Part shown: piece after piece, positions 8,383-17,995 of the stretch
Layout: each line of letters begins with the position of its first letter
Numbering within the stretch: the first letter of the stretch is position 1
Origin: Planctomycetota bacterium
Lineage (GTDB): Bacteria > Planctomycetota > UBA1135 > UBA2386
DNA: 64,000 bases
Direction: 5' to 3'
Assembly (NCBI GenBank): GCA_020638695.1
Contig: JACKIB010000004.1
Location: 124,001-188,000 of the forward strand
Notes under the pieces: generated by a model
What the model was told of the DNA's origin: nothing
What the model saw: the letters and a program-made list of their open reading frames with translations, nothing else
Database searches by the model: none
Position numbers and translations under genes: made by a program

Positions 8383-9120
8383 ATGCGGTCGTTCGCAAGC
8401 CCGCTTCCCATGGAACCGCCTCGCAGCCAAGACCCCGCCCCGTCCGACGCGGACGAATTGGCGGAGGACATGCTCGCCCGCTTTCGGGACGGCGACCAGG
8501 CGGCCTTCCAGGCGATCGTGACCCACTTCGAGCCGCGGCTCGTGCAGTTCTTCTACCGCCTGTGCTGGGACCGTGACCGGGCCGAAGACTTCACCCAGGA
8601 CCTGTTCCTCAAGCTGCTGCGCGGCGCCCGCGGCTACCAGCCGCAGGGCAAGTTGAGCACCTACATCTTCCGCGTCGCGACCAACCTGTGGATCGACTCC
8701 TACCGCTCGGCCAAGCCGCGCGGGCCGCTGTATTCGTTGGACCAGGTGATGTTGAAGGGCGAGCCCCTGGCCGATGCGGCACCCGGCCCGGGCCCGGCAG
8801 ATCGGTTGCTTCTGGACGAGGAGAAGGCGACCCTGCGCGAGGCGCTCAAGTCGCTCACCGAACCGCACCGCCTGGTGCTCGAGTTGGCGGTCTATCAGGA
8901 GATGCCGTACGCCCAGATCAGCTCGGTGCTGGACATCCCGGTCGGCACCGTGAAGTCGCGCATGCACAACTGTGTGCGCGCGCTCCGCGAACACATGCGG
9001 GACCGCAGTCGGCCGGTCGAGGGGGAAGTGGCAGATCGTGCGATGCCCGGGTCGGGGGAGGCGCCGCGCCGCGGCGAGTCCTTTCGATTCCCGTGGCGGC
9101 GCGCCGGAGGATTGCGATGA
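8383..9120 (+). CDS. ECF-type RNA polymerase sigma factor
   Basis: Sigma-70 family protein of 245 residues. Region 2 is seen in DQAAFQAIVTHFEPRLVQFF through RAEDFTQDLFLKLLRG and STYIFRVATNLWID. Region 4 is seen in LVLELAVYQEMPYAQISSV followed by VPVGTVKSRMHNCVR-like helix-turn-helix (here IPVGTVKSRMH). The C-terminal 40 residues are an Arg-rich tail. The start could also be the ATG at 8410, nine codons in. The stop overlaps the next gene by ATGA. The overlap with a membrane-anchored protein suggests a sigma/anti-sigma pair. Confidence 0.85.
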   Translation: MRSFASPLPMEPPRSQDPAPSDADELAEDMLARFRDGDQAAFQAIVTHFEPRLVQFFYRLCWDRDRAEDFTQDLFLKLLRGARGYQPQGKLSTYIFRVATNLWIDSYRSAKPRGPLYSLDQVMLKGEPLADAAPGPGPADRLLLDEEKATLREALKSLTEPHRLVLELAVYQEMPYAQISSVLDIPVGTVKSRMHNCVRALREHMRDRSRPVEGEVADRAMPGSGEAPRRGESFRFPWRRAGGLR

Positions 9121-10583
9121 GCGCCGCTGACGAGATGGACGAGGGCCGGTTGGTCGATTGGCTGCTCGGTGAGGTTTCGGCCGAACAGGCCGAGGCGATG
9201 GGGCGCGAGGCAGCGCTCGATCGCGATGTCGCCGGTCGCGCCGCCGAACTGCGCGGCCTGTTCGCCGACCTGCGCGAGATCGGCGTCGCGCCGACCGGCC
9301 GCGTCGGTGTCGCGCTTCGCACGGCCGTGGAGCGCCGCCTGGTGCTGCGCAATCGGTCGCGCGGCACCAGCCCGTCGGCCAGGATCGTCTGGCTGATGCG
9401 GGTCGCCGCAGTGGCGATGATCAGCCTCGGGATCCTGTCGTTCGGCCGTTGGCTGTGGATCTCCCACGCCGACGGCGACCCGGTGCACATCGCTGGCTTG
9501 CTGCCGCGGCCACACGAGGCGCGTCGCGCGCCGGCGGTGGAGCCGGAGGTGGTGCGGAGCGAGTCGCAAGCCACCGTGGTGCCGCGTTACTGGCTCGACG
9601 ACCGCATCATGCGAGCCTTCTACGGAGCGCTGACGCAGAGCGAGGCTGCGCCGTCGGAGACTTGGCTGTGTGCGACCAATGATCTGGCCGCGCTGCGGCT
9701 CGAGTTCCAGGGGCGGTTCAACCCGACGCGCCGGATGGCGGCGATTCACGCCGCGGGGGCCAGCGACTACCTCGAGCACCGGATCCAGACGCTGGGCGAC
9801 GAGATCGCCGGCAAGATCGAGATCGAGATGCTGCAGGGCACCGCGTCGCCGAGCGACGTCGCGCTGGCGCTGCGCGCGCTGCTCGCCGCGGGGTCCAGCC
9901 GCCGACTCGGGCCGCACAGCCGGGCCGTGCAGCGGTGTGGCGAGTTCCTGGCGCAGCGCGTCGATCGGCTCGAAGGTGGGGTGTTGGCCAGCGCGCTCGC
10001 CGGGTTGGTCGACGTGGCGGTGGTGTCGCCGCGCGGCACCGCCCGGTTGGTCGGTCGAAACACCGCGCGCATGGTGCGTGCGTTGCTCGACGACGGTGAC
10101 GGCAAGACTCGCCCGGACTTGCTGCAGTGGAACACGCCCGCGGCGCAGGTCGCGGACGCCGGCCGCGTGCTGCGCCTCGCTCCCGCATTCGGCGTCGACG
10201 TCGAGGCCGCGACCAAGGCGCGGGCCTACCTGGCGGCGTACCTCGCCAAGCGGGTGTCGTTCAGCACGGAGGAGCGGCCGGATCTGTTGGCTGCGCAACT
10301 CTACGGGTTCGGCGACCTGATCGACCGCGCGCCCATCGAACGCAAGCTGCGCCTGTGGCACGCCTCCGACCTGGTGCCCAACTACTTCGTCGCGCTGCAC
10401 CACATCTCTTGGAGTCGCTTCCCGCTGCGTGCCGGCTGGGCGGCGTTCCAGCGCGAACTGCGCAGCGTCGCTGCCACCGCGACGCCGGCCGAGGTGGGGG
10501 ACGCCGCGGCGTTGTTGTTGTCGCTGGCGGTCTACTACGCGGCGCCGGGGTGCCAGGAGCTCCTGGCGATGGCGAGTCGCTGA
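9117..10583 (+). CDS. Single-pass membrane protein, probable anti-sigma partner with large C-terminal domain
   Basis: Protein of 488 residues translated from an ATG overlapping the sigma-factor stop. The first 80 residues are acidic and helical (DEGRLVDWLLGEVSAEQAEAM), like the cytoplasmic part of many planctomycete anti-sigma proteins, but there is no HxxxCxxC zinc motif. A membrane helix lies at about residues 90-110 (IVWLMRVAAVAMISLGIL). The remaining 370 residues would lie outside the cytoplasm and form an Ala/Leu/Arg-rich helical domain I do not recognise. The anti-sigma role is inferred from gene order and topology only. Confidence 0.6.
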   Translation: MSAADEMDEGRLVDWLLGEVSAEQAEAMGREAALDRDVAGRAAELRGLFADLREIGVAPTGRVGVALRTAVERRLVLRNRSRGTSPSARIVWLMRVAAVAMISLGILSFGRWLWISHADGDPVHIAGLLPRPHEARRAPAVEPEVVRSESQATVVPRYWLDDRIMRAFYGALTQSEAAPSETWLCATNDLAALRLEFQGRFNPTRRMAAIHAAGASDYLEHRIQTLGDEIAGKIEIEMLQGTASPSDVALALRALLAAGSSRRLGPHSRAVQRCGEFLAQRVDRLEGGVLASALAGLVDVAVVSPRGTARLVGRNTARMVRALLDDGDGKTRPDLLQWNTPAAQVADAGRVLRLAPAFGVDVEAATKARAYLAAYLAKRVSFSTEERPDLLAAQLYGFGDLIDRAPIERKLRLWHASDLVPNYFVALHHISWSRFPLRAGWAAFQRELRSVAATATPAEVGDAAALLLSLAVYYAAPGCQELLAMASR

Positions 10584-10738
10584 GCGGGACGTTCGGCTCG
10601 GCGCGTCGCTGACGACTTGCCAATGAGCGACGGCTTCGTGCGAGTCCGGATTCGTTCTGGTCGGGGGGCGATGCACACGTGGGTTGCTGGGCTCTTGGGC
10701 TGCTGGGCTCCCTCAACCTCGAGCTCTGGAACCGCGGG

Positions 10739-10833
10739 GCTCTCCCACGGTCCGTCGCCGTCGGCAGCGGTCCAAGCTCGCTTCGCTCGGCCAAGGGCGC
10801 CCGATGCCGACGGCGACGGGACCGTGGGAGAGC
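10739..10833. repeat. Left hairpin of RAYT copy A
   Basis: Left arm 10739-10770 and right arm 10801-10833 pair over about 32 bp with one bulged C and one mismatch; the loop is about 30 bases. The inner stem carries the core CGTCGCCGTCGGCA seen in the other left hairpins. Confidence 0.8.
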
Positions 10834-11064
10834 GGGTGGGGTATGGGGGTGAGGTGGGCCGCGAGCGGGCCACGACCGTGGGCGCTCCTGGCGGCTGATC
10901 AGTTGATGAAGCGCACCCCTCGAGTCCCGCGGATGGCCAGTTCGTCCCTCCGGGAACGGGGCGGGGTGTCACCCAGGGTTTGCGCGTCACGTGGACGAGG
11001 GGGTTGGTCGCGTGCTGCGGGAATGTGGGCTCGGTGGATGACCCGCCGCGGGCTGGGCCGTGAG

Positions 11065-11233
11065 ACAGCGCCCGAACAAGGCGAAAGGAGAGCGTGCGCG
11101 GGAGGTTCTCCGGGTGTTGACTCCGGCCCATCGTGGATTGGTTGCCTGTGAGAACGTGGACTTGTCAAGAATGCCCCGTCGCGACGGGCCTGCGGAACAG
11201 TGCCCGAACAAGTCGAGAGGATTCGTGCGCGCG
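11065..11233. repeat. Pair of imperfect direct repeats in the copy A leader
   Basis: A roughly 37-bp stretch beginning ACAGCGCCCGAACAAG at 11065 recurs as ACAGTGCCCGAACAAG at 11197, 132 bp apart. It lies in the extra leader sequence that copies B-D lack. Function unknown. Confidence 0.45.
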
Positions 11234-11358
11234 ACGACACTCCATCACTGGTTCGCACGCGACTCAGTCATCCGATACACGTGAAAACAATGAATAGTGG
11301 GTTGACTTCGATGGCCTTCGCATGCATGATTCTGTTCTGGCAAGGGTGGGGTGATGCC

Positions 11359-12035
11359 ATGAAGCGATCGAGAGACAACACGGGCCTACCGCCGTTTCCT
11401 CGCATGAACTGGGAGGTCGGCGCAAAGGGGCGGGGCCCAAGCCGAAGGGGGACCGGGCCGGAGTGTCGCACCGCAGCCGCGCGGCGTTGGCCTCGCGCTT
11501 TCCAGTTCACGTGACCACGAGGTTGGTGCGCGGGCTTCCATCGCTACGGAGCCAAGGCGTGTACGCGGTGCTCCGCGCGGCGTTCGCCATGGGCTGCGAC
11601 CGCGACGGCTTCCGCCCGGTGCGCTACTCCGTGCAGGGAAACCACCTGCGCCTGATCGTGGAGGCGAGCGATCGCACATGCCTCTCGCGGGGCCTGCAAG
11701 GTCTCATGGTCCGCATCGCCCGCACCTTGAACCGGCTGTGGCGTCGCGCCGGCAAGGTGTTCGCGGACCGCTACCACGACCACATGCTGCGCACGCCCCG
11801 CGAAGTACGCCATGCACTCGCCTACGTCCTGAACAACGCCCGCCGCCACGGCGTCCGGTTGGCGCAAGAGATCGACTACTTCACCTCGGGACGCTGGTTC
11901 GACGGCTGGCGCGAGAAGCTGACCAGCGCAGCACCCTCACCCCTCACCCGCCCAGTCGCACGCGCCCGCAACTGGCTCCTGAACGCAGGTTGGCGCAGGC
12001 ACGGCCTGATCAGCCACCACGAGGTCCCGGGCTGA
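11359..12035 (+). pseudogene. RAYT (Y1 HUH transposase) copy A, frameshifted with a mutated HUH motif
   Basis: Aligns along its length with the intact copy at 45097-45780. The gene begins at ATG 11359, but a GGGG run in the other copies is GGG here (near 11411), shifting the frame after about 17 codons. The frame resumes from a GTG at 11463, which could give a 190-residue protein. The metal-binding HUH motif, NHLH in copy C, reads NHLR here, so one of the two histidines is lost. The tyrosine region ALAYVLNN is kept. Both lesions argue for an inactive copy, though the shorter product might still bind DNA. Confidence 0.75.
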
Positions 12036-12057
12036 CACCCACCAACGCCCACCCACT

Positions 12058-12136
12058 CCCCTCGCGGCCCCGTCGGCATCGGCCTCGGTCGCAACTTGCC
12101 CACGCCCGAAGCCGATGCCGACGGGGTCGTGAGGCG
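12058..12136. repeat. Right hairpin of RAYT copy A
   Basis: Arms 12058-12088 and 12106-12136 pair over about 30 bp with a few mismatches and a loop of about 17 bases. The core CCCGTCGGCATCGG is shared with the right hairpins of copies B-D. Confidence 0.75.
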
Positions 12137-12306
12137 AGCCCTCGCGGTTCTCGAGGTTGAGGCCGACCGAGCCCACGACCCCAACGCCCACGCCCACGTC
12201 CACGCCACCCCACCCCACACCCCGTCACGTCAACCCCACAGGAAACTCGCCAGCGATGTCCAGCCCCTGCTTGGGGTTGCCCGCCTGCGGGGTATCGTGC
12301 CCGCCC

Positions 12307-13866
12307 ATGAGTGCGGTGGCCGGTCGTGGACTCGTCTGGGTGGGTGTGGTCCTGCTGGTGGCCGCCGCGCTGGCCGGTCAGGACACCAAATTCAAGTTCA
12401 CCGAACCGAAGGACATCCCCATCCCGACCGAGAAGGGAGGGGGGCGGGTGGTCGATCTCTCGCTGGAGGATGCCCGCCGGATGGCGGATCGGCAGAACGT
12501 CGACCTGTCCGCGCTCCGCCTTACTCCGCAGCAGACGTTGCTCGACATCCAGTTCGCCGAGGCGTTCTACGACAGCCAAGCCTACGCCGAGGGCGGTTAC
12601 GCCTCGTCGAAGGATCCCAGCACCAGCCCGTTCTCTCCGGCGATCACCCGCGAGATCTACGACGCGAAGATCGGTTGGCGGAAGCGCTTCTACAGTGGTG
12701 GGCTGTTCGACCTGAGCTTCTTCGGGCAGAACCTCGACCAGTCGACCTCGTTCAGCGGATTCCCCACGCGGTTGCGCAGCGAGGGGTTCCTGGCGACCTA
12801 CACGCAGCCGCTGTGGCGCGCGGCGTGGTGGGCGTACGGCGAGGCTGACGTGCGCAAGGCGCAGGCCTCGGCGGCGGCCAGCAAGCACACCGTCGCGCAG
12901 AGCGAGCAAGACACCCTGCTGGCGGTGACTCGCGCCTACTGGGAGCTGGTGTTCGCCCGTGAGAACTACCGGGTGCAGTTCCAGAGCCTGGAGTTGGCCA
13001 ACGAGCAGCTGCGCATCACTCGGGCGCGCATCGCCGTGAAGGACCTGGCGCCGCGCGATGCGGTGGCCGACGAGGCAGAGGTGGCGCGCTTCAACGAGGC
13101 GCTGATCACCGCCGAGAACGAGATCCGCCAGCGCGAGGACGATCTACGGGCGCTGATCTTCAGCCAGCAGCAAGGCGACATATGGGGGGTGGTGCTGCGG
13201 CCGTCCAGCCCGATCCCGTCGACCCTCGATGCCGCCAAGCTCGATTGGCGCGAGGTCGCCGAGGTGGCGCTCGTTCAGCGCCCGGAGCTGGGCAACCTGC
13301 GTGCTGCGGTGGAAGCCGCCCGCCAGGATCTGGTGGCCGCCGAGGGCGAGTTCAACCCGCAGCTGGACCTGGTCGGATCCTACAATTCCAGCACCGCCAC
13401 GACCTCGACCTTCAGCAGCGCCTGGGACGACGTCCACAACCTGCGCTATCCGGACTGGAGCGTACGGTTGTTGTTCTCCTATCCGTTGGGCAACCGCGCT
13501 GCGCGGTCGCGCCGGGATCGGGCCCAGCTGGGGCTGGAGGCGGCGAGCCGACGGGTGGTGGCGCGCGAGATCAAGGTGCGCACCGAGGTGCGCCAGGCGG
13601 TGCGCAACCTCAAGACGCTGACCGAGAGCATCCGCGCCAGCCGCGAGTCCGTGCGGTTGGCCGAGAACGACCTCGATACCGCCCGCCACAAGCTGCGGGT
13701 CGGCAGCCTGACCTTCTTCGACGTGGCGCAGCGCAACCAGCAGCTGCAGCTGGCGCGCAGCCGGCAGCTGCGCAACCAGCTGGACTTCCGCATCGCCGAA
13801 GCGGTGCTGCTGCACGCCCAGGGGAAGCTGTTCCCGCCCGCCCCCGAGCCCGAGGCGCCCAAGTGA
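12307..13866 (+). CDS. TolC-family outer membrane efflux protein
   Basis: Protein of 519 residues with an N-terminal signal peptide (about 23 residues, ending LAGQ). Two related helical halves typical of outer membrane efflux proteins are visible: SLEDARRMADRQNVDLSALR near residue 50, long helices with LLAVTRAYWELVFARENYRV in the middle, and VAEVALVQRPELGNLRAAVE starting the second half. It ends with a helical hairpin and a Pro-rich tail. Such proteins form the outer-membrane channel of efflux or secretion systems, but no inner-membrane or adaptor genes are next to it. It follows RAYT copy A by about 130 bp. Confidence 0.8.
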   Translation: MSAVAGRGLVWVGVVLLVAAALAGQDTKFKFTEPKDIPIPTEKGGGRVVDLSLEDARRMADRQNVDLSALRLTPQQTLLDIQFAEAFYDSQAYAEGGYASSKDPSTSPFSPAITREIYDAKIGWRKRFYSGGLFDLSFFGQNLDQSTSFSGFPTRLRSEGFLATYTQPLWRAAWWAYGEADVRKAQASAAASKHTVAQSEQDTLLAVTRAYWELVFARENYRVQFQSLELANEQLRITRARIAVKDLAPRDAVADEAEVARFNEALITAENEIRQREDDLRALIFSQQQGDIWGVVLRPSSPIPSTLDAAKLDWREVAEVALVQRPELGNLRAAVEAARQDLVAAEGEFNPQLDLVGSYNSSTATTSTFSSAWDDVHNLRYPDWSVRLLFSYPLGNRAARSRRDRAQLGLEAASRRVVAREIKVRTEVRQAVRNLKTLTESIRASRESVRLAENDLDTARHKLRVGSLTFFDVAQRNQQLQLARSRQLRNQLDFRIAEAVLLHAQGKLFPPAPEPEAPK

Positions 13867-13971
13867 CCGGGGGGTTGGGGTGATTCCGCTCCCGGGCGGT
13901 TCCCGTAGCCGCTGCCAGGGCGGGTTTGCGGATCGCCCGGTGACCCAGACGCCGCCTGCCGACTACACAGG

Positions 13972-15738
13972 ATGACCATGAGCGACCGGAAGCCCGCCCT
14001 CGATCTTCGTCGCCGTACCACCGCGGTCGTGCTGCTGACCCTGCTCGTCGCCTGCCGGGACCAGTCGTCGAAGCCCGACGGAGATACTGTCCCGGTCCAG
14101 GCTGCCGGCACGACGGGCGGCCCACAGGGCCGGACGGTGCTGCCGTCGGTAGCCACCGAGCTGGCCTACCCGGTGGGTGGTTGGCACACCGATTTCCCCT
14201 ACTCGCTGCACGTCCCGCCGCACCGCCTGGGGGCCTGGTACGACCGAACCCCGCAGGAGGCGCTCGACAAGGTGGTGGCCAACGCATCCGGGGCCTGTAC
14301 CACCGACGCTTGGCGGATGTCGAAGGAGTTCTTCGACCACCACTGGGAGGATGCCGAGCGGCTGTTGATCGAGAAGCTCGACGAGACGCAGCGGCGGCCG
14401 ATGAGCTACGACCACGCCGAGAACCTGCTCGGCATCATGGGGCGCTGCAGCACGCCTCGGTTCGCCGCGGTGATCACCCGCGCGGTGTCGCACGAACACC
14501 CGGGGATCCGTCGGGCGGCGTTCCGCGCCCTGCGCAATGCCGGCGACGAGAAGTCCGTGCTGGCCGCCGGCAAGCTGTTCCCGCAGTTGAGTTTCGTCGA
14601 GCGGATCGACTGGCTCAAGGCGGCCATGGTGCACCTCGGTGACCAGAAGTTGTTCGAACTGCTGCGCGAGTTGCTCACCAAGCACGAGTTCGCCGACCTG
14701 CGGCCGCACGCGTTCGAGCTGGCCCTGAAGATGCCCCCGGCGCGGGCCGTAAAGATGTTCGAACCCATCTGGTTGGGCTTCGCTCCCGACCTGCAGCTGC
14801 ACGTCGCCGGCATCTTCCACGCCGCCGGGGATGCGCGGGGCACGGTGCGTCTGCGGCACGCGCTCCGGCCGCCGATCGCCAACGAGAAGAAGAAGATGGT
14901 CGCGGTGCAGGGGGCCATGCGTGGCAACACTGCCGAGCTGATCGACGAGCTGCTGGTGTTGAGCAACGAGGACAACCTGAAGATCAACCGGCTGATCGTC
15001 GAGGCGATCCGCAAGGTGCCCGGCCAGCGGGTGACCGACACCTTGACCGCGTTCGCCGCCGCGGCGCAGAACCCGGAGCTGCGCCAGCGGGCGCTGTTCG
15101 CGCTCGCCAGTCGCGGCGAGACCGCCGACCTCGATCCGCTGGTGGAGAAGGTCCGGCGCCAGGCGAGCGGTGGCATGCTCAAGGTGGCGATCACCGACCT
15201 GGTGTCGGCGCGCTACGGCAAGGCCGTGCCGGCGCTGCTCGAGCGCAGCAAGAACGCGCCGAAGGAGGAGGAGGTCTACTACATCCGGATGATCGCCTCG
15301 ATCGGCACCGCCGAGTCGTTCACCGCCCTGCGCGAGGTGTTCCTGCGACCGGAGTACGTGCTCGCCGGCAAGGACCGCTACTCGAACGTCACCTTCCTCG
15401 GGATCCAATTCTCCAACCTCAAGGAGCAAGCCACCGAGATGGTCGGGTTGCTGCGCGAACTCCCGGCAGCCGACTACCGGCGCCGCAGCGCCATGATGCA
15501 TGCGCTCGCCAACCTCGCCGGTGCCTACCGCGATGAGCCGCTCGCGCCGCCGGTCTACGGGGCGTTGCGCGAGATCCTGTTCGACCCGGCACAGGTGCCG
15601 CAGGTTCGCATGTTGGCGCTCGACTACCTGCGCAAGGATCTGCGCCTCAGCGACGCGATCAAGCTGAAGGGTCGCCTCCCCCAGGAGGAGAAGGGGTTGC
15701 GGCAGTACTTCAGCGACTACCTGACCGAGTTCCTGTAG
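13972..15738 (+). CDS. HEAT-repeat lipoprotein
   Basis: Protein of 588 residues. After a basic N-terminus the hydrophobic stretch TTAVVLLTLLVAC ends in a lipobox cysteine, so it is probably lipid-anchored. The rest is built of helical pairs of about 35 residues with HEAT/armadillo character, for example HPGIRRAAFRALRNAGDEK and PELRQRALFALASRGETAD. These usually form a scaffold for protein contacts; no catalytic motif is seen. A second in-frame ATG lies two codons downstream. It is about 105 bp from the TolC-like gene, so co-transcription is possible. Confidence 0.7.
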   Translation: MTMSDRKPALDLRRRTTAVVLLTLLVACRDQSSKPDGDTVPVQAAGTTGGPQGRTVLPSVATELAYPVGGWHTDFPYSLHVPPHRLGAWYDRTPQEALDKVVANASGACTTDAWRMSKEFFDHHWEDAERLLIEKLDETQRRPMSYDHAENLLGIMGRCSTPRFAAVITRAVSHEHPGIRRAAFRALRNAGDEKSVLAAGKLFPQLSFVERIDWLKAAMVHLGDQKLFELLRELLTKHEFADLRPHAFELALKMPPARAVKMFEPIWLGFAPDLQLHVAGIFHAAGDARGTVRLRHALRPPIANEKKKMVAVQGAMRGNTAELIDELLVLSNEDNLKINRLIVEAIRKVPGQRVTDTLTAFAAAAQNPELRQRALFALASRGETADLDPLVEKVRRQASGGMLKVAITDLVSARYGKAVPALLERSKNAPKEEEVYYIRMIASIGTAESFTALREVFLRPEYVLAGKDRYSNVTFLGIQFSNLKEQATEMVGLLRELPAADYRRRSAMMHALANLAGAYRDEPLAPPVYGALREILFDPAQVPQVRMLALDYLRKDLRLSDAIKLKGRLPQEEKGLRQYFSDYLTEFL

Positions 15739-15763
15739 CGGTGGGTCTCGGAACCCGCGGGCG

Positions 15764-16489
15764 CTACTTGCCCCGAGTCGGGGATCCGGAGGCCGGAGGT
15801 TCGCTGGACGGATCGACGTAGATCCAGCGCAACCCGTCCTGCCCGCGGTAGTCGTTGTTCTGGTAGACGGTCACCGACTCGTAGCGGCCGTCGCCGGGCA
15901 TCGGATGGTCGCGCGTGCCGATGTAGCGGTTGCTGAGGTTGCGGGTGAATGCTGCGCGACCGTCGGTCGGGGCGAAGAACGCGGAGTGTCCGCCTTCGCC
16001 GAGGGTGCGCGGCCAGCCGTAGATCTCCAGCGCCGGGCGGGTGGGGGTCGTTGGTGGTTTTGGGCTGTCACTGCGCCGTGAGGTCGGCGGTCCGGGGCGC
16101 TGGATCTCGCCCTTGTCGGGTGGTGGTGTCTCGCACACGACGAACAGGTAGTGCTTGCCGACGAACGCGAGCGCGCGGTCGCCGAGCCGACTCGACAACT
16201 CGCAGCTGCGGATGTGGCGTCCACTGGTCGGATCGGGGTTGCCACCGTGGGCGTTGAGGTGAGCACGTAACGCGGTGCGCAGCGCCTCGTCCTTGCCGTC
16301 GACACTGCGCATGTCCAGGTCCCGCACCTTGTCGCGCAGCGCCAGAGTCGTGGCCAGGCCCTGGGTTTCGATGCGGAACACCCGGGTCGCGGTGCCATAC
16401 GGCAACCAGAAGCCGAACCCGAGCCAGCCGACGCCGGCCGCGACCAGCAGGTTGCCGAGGTTGAGCCGGGTCTTCCCGGAGCGCGCCAT
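15764..16489 (-). CDS. Membrane-anchored protein of unknown function
   Basis: Protein of 241 residues with one N-terminal membrane helix (about residues 9-30, NLLVAAGVGWLGFGFWLPYG) and a soluble domain outside. The middle is Pro/Thr-rich (PPTSRRSDSPKPPTTPTRPA); the end contains the motif-like segments YIGTRDHPMPGDGRYESV and QDGLRWIYVDPS. I do not recognise the family. It is convergent with the HEAT lipoprotein (25 bp apart) and divergent from the CCA-type enzyme. Confidence 0.6.
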   Translation of the reverse strand: MARSGKTRLNLGNLLVAAGVGWLGFGFWLPYGTATRVFRIETQGLATTLALRDKVRDLDMRSVDGKDEALRTALRAHLNAHGGNPDPTSGRHIRSCELSSRLGDRALAFVGKHYLFVVCETPPPDKGEIQRPGPPTSRRSDSPKPPTTPTRPALEIYGWPRTLGEGGHSAFFAPTDGRAAFTRNLSNRYIGTRDHPMPGDGRYESVTVYQNNDYRGQDGLRWIYVDPSSEPPASGSPTRGK

Positions 16490-16598
16490 GATTCGGCTTT
16501 TTAGCGTCCGCCCGGCGCCACGCCAATCGTCGAGTGCCCGCGCATCGGACCGACTGCAGTGCCGCAGGTGGTTTCCACCGCTGCTGCCAACCCGTAGC

Positions 16599-17933
16599 GT
16601 GCTGCCGTTGTCGATCCACCTGGAGATTCCCGCGTCGATTGCCGCGGAGCTTTCGCGGTTGCGCGCCGCCGGCGATCGGCCGTTGCTGGTCGGTGGCGCG
16701 GTACGCGATGCCCTGCTCGGTCTGTCGGTCCACGACTTCGACGTGGCCAGCCGGCTGCCGCCGGCCGAGTTGGCGTCGCTCTACCCGAGAGTCGATCCGC
16801 GGCTCGGCGCCGCGCAGGTGCCGCAACAGGGCTTGGAGCTGACCGTGACCAGCATGCGTCGCGACGGGGTCTACACCGACCAGCGGCGCCCCGATCGGGT
16901 CGAGTTCGTGACCACGCCGGAGGAAGACGCGGTGCGGCGCGACTTCACCATCAACGCGCTCTACTACGATCCGTTCGGTGGCGAGCTGGTGGACCCGTGC
17001 GGTGGTCACCGCGACCTGCGAGACCGCGTGCTTCGGGTGATCGGCGATCCGGAGCGTCGCCTGCACGAGGATCCGCTGCGGATGCTGCGCGCGGTGCGCT
17101 TTGCCGCCCGCTACGACCTCACGCCCGAGCCGTCGACCGCTGCGGCGCTGCGGCGCGGCGCGGATGCGTTGCACACGCTGTCCGCGGAACGCGTCCTGGC
17201 CGAACTGACCGCGAGCTTCACCGGTCGCGGTCGCGGTCGCGCGCTGCGGTTGCTGCTCGAGTTCGGCCTCGCCCCGGCGGTGCTGCCAGAGATCGTGTCG
17301 ATGCCCGGGGTTGAGCAGCCCGCCGAGTTCCACCCCGAAGGCGACGTGTTCGTCCACGTCTGCCTGGTGCTCGACCACGTGCCCGAAGGCGACCCGGTGC
17401 TCTCGTGGGCGGCGGTGCTGCACGACACTGGCAAGCCGGCGACCTTCGAGCGCGCCGCGGATCGGATCCGCTTCAGCGGTCACGACACCGTGTCGGCGGA
17501 GATCGCCGACCAGGTGCTGCACCGGTTGCGTGCCCCGCGCGAGCTGCGCGAAACGGTGGTCGAAGTGGTGCGGGATCACATCCACATCGCGACGCTGTTC
17601 GACATGAAGCCGGCGCGTCGCGCCCGCTGGATGCGTTCGCCGCGCTTTCCCGCGCACCTCGAGTTCCACAGGGCCGACTGCCTCGGTAGCCATGGCAAGC
17701 TCGACATCTACCAGCGCGCCCGCGGCGAGCTCGAATCGCTGCCGCCGGAGCCGCCCCCGCCGCTGTGCACCGGGCGGGACGTCCTGGCGCTCGGGGTGCC
17801 GGAAGGCCCGGCAGTAGGGGGGCTGTTGCGCCGCTTGCAGGCGGAACTCGATGCTGCCGGTGTCTCGGATCGAGACACCGCGCTGCGAATGCTCGGTCAG
17901 GTTGTCGAGGAATCCTTCAGGGGCTCCCGGTAG
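16599..17933 (+). CDS. CCA tRNA nucleotidyltransferase / poly(A) polymerase family protein with HD domain
   Basis: Adds or repairs the CCA 3' end of tRNA, or acts as a poly(A) polymerase; the two cannot be separated here. The nucleotidyltransferase head shows LVGGAVRDALLG followed by the catalytic DFD carboxylates in HDFDVA. The RRDFTINALYYDP motif and EDPLRMLRAVRFAARY neck motif follow. A later HD phosphohydrolase domain is seen in AAVLHDTGKP. I chose the GTG at 16599 (444 residues), as upstream codons read back into the divergent gene. A TTG at 16608 is also possible. Confidence 0.8.
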   Translation: MLPLSIHLEIPASIAAELSRLRAAGDRPLLVGGAVRDALLGLSVHDFDVASRLPPAELASLYPRVDPRLGAAQVPQQGLELTVTSMRRDGVYTDQRRPDRVEFVTTPEEDAVRRDFTINALYYDPFGGELVDPCGGHRDLRDRVLRVIGDPERRLHEDPLRMLRAVRFAARYDLTPEPSTAAALRRGADALHTLSAERVLAELTASFTGRGRGRALRLLLEFGLAPAVLPEIVSMPGVEQPAEFHPEGDVFVHVCLVLDHVPEGDPVLSWAAVLHDTGKPATFERAADRIRFSGHDTVSAEIADQVLHRLRAPRELRETVVEVVRDHIHIATLFDMKPARRARWMRSPRFPAHLEFHRADCLGSHGKLDIYQRARGELESLPPEPPPPLCTGRDVLALGVPEGPAVGGLLRRLQAELDAAGVSDRDTALRMLGQVVEESFRGSR

Positions 17934-17995
17934 CAGGTCGATAGGCAATCTGCTCGGGGGGTCACCTTCGTGCAGTACGGACCTTTGGCAAGCCT

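Larger units (their letters stand above)
10698..12178 (+). mobile_element. RAYT element copy A (degraded)
   Basis: Same architecture as the tandem copies at 43.5-47.3 kb: end repeat, long hairpin (10739-10833), leader, transposase-like gene, second hairpin (12058-12136), end repeat. The outermost 13 bp CCTCAACCTCGAG at 10711-10723 reappears inverted at 12150-12162. The leader between hairpin and gene is about 525 bp, against about 220 bp in the other copies, so extra sequence has been gained here. Nucleotide divergence from the other three copies is visible throughout, so this is an older insertion. Boundaries are estimates from shared sequence. Confidence 0.65.

Noticed and set aside
13963..15501. 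Long open frame on the minus strand opposite the HEAT lipoprotein
   Set aside because: Composition (His/Gln/Arg/Val-rich) is that of an antisense shadow in GC-rich DNA; the plus-strand product has a signal, lipobox and repeats.
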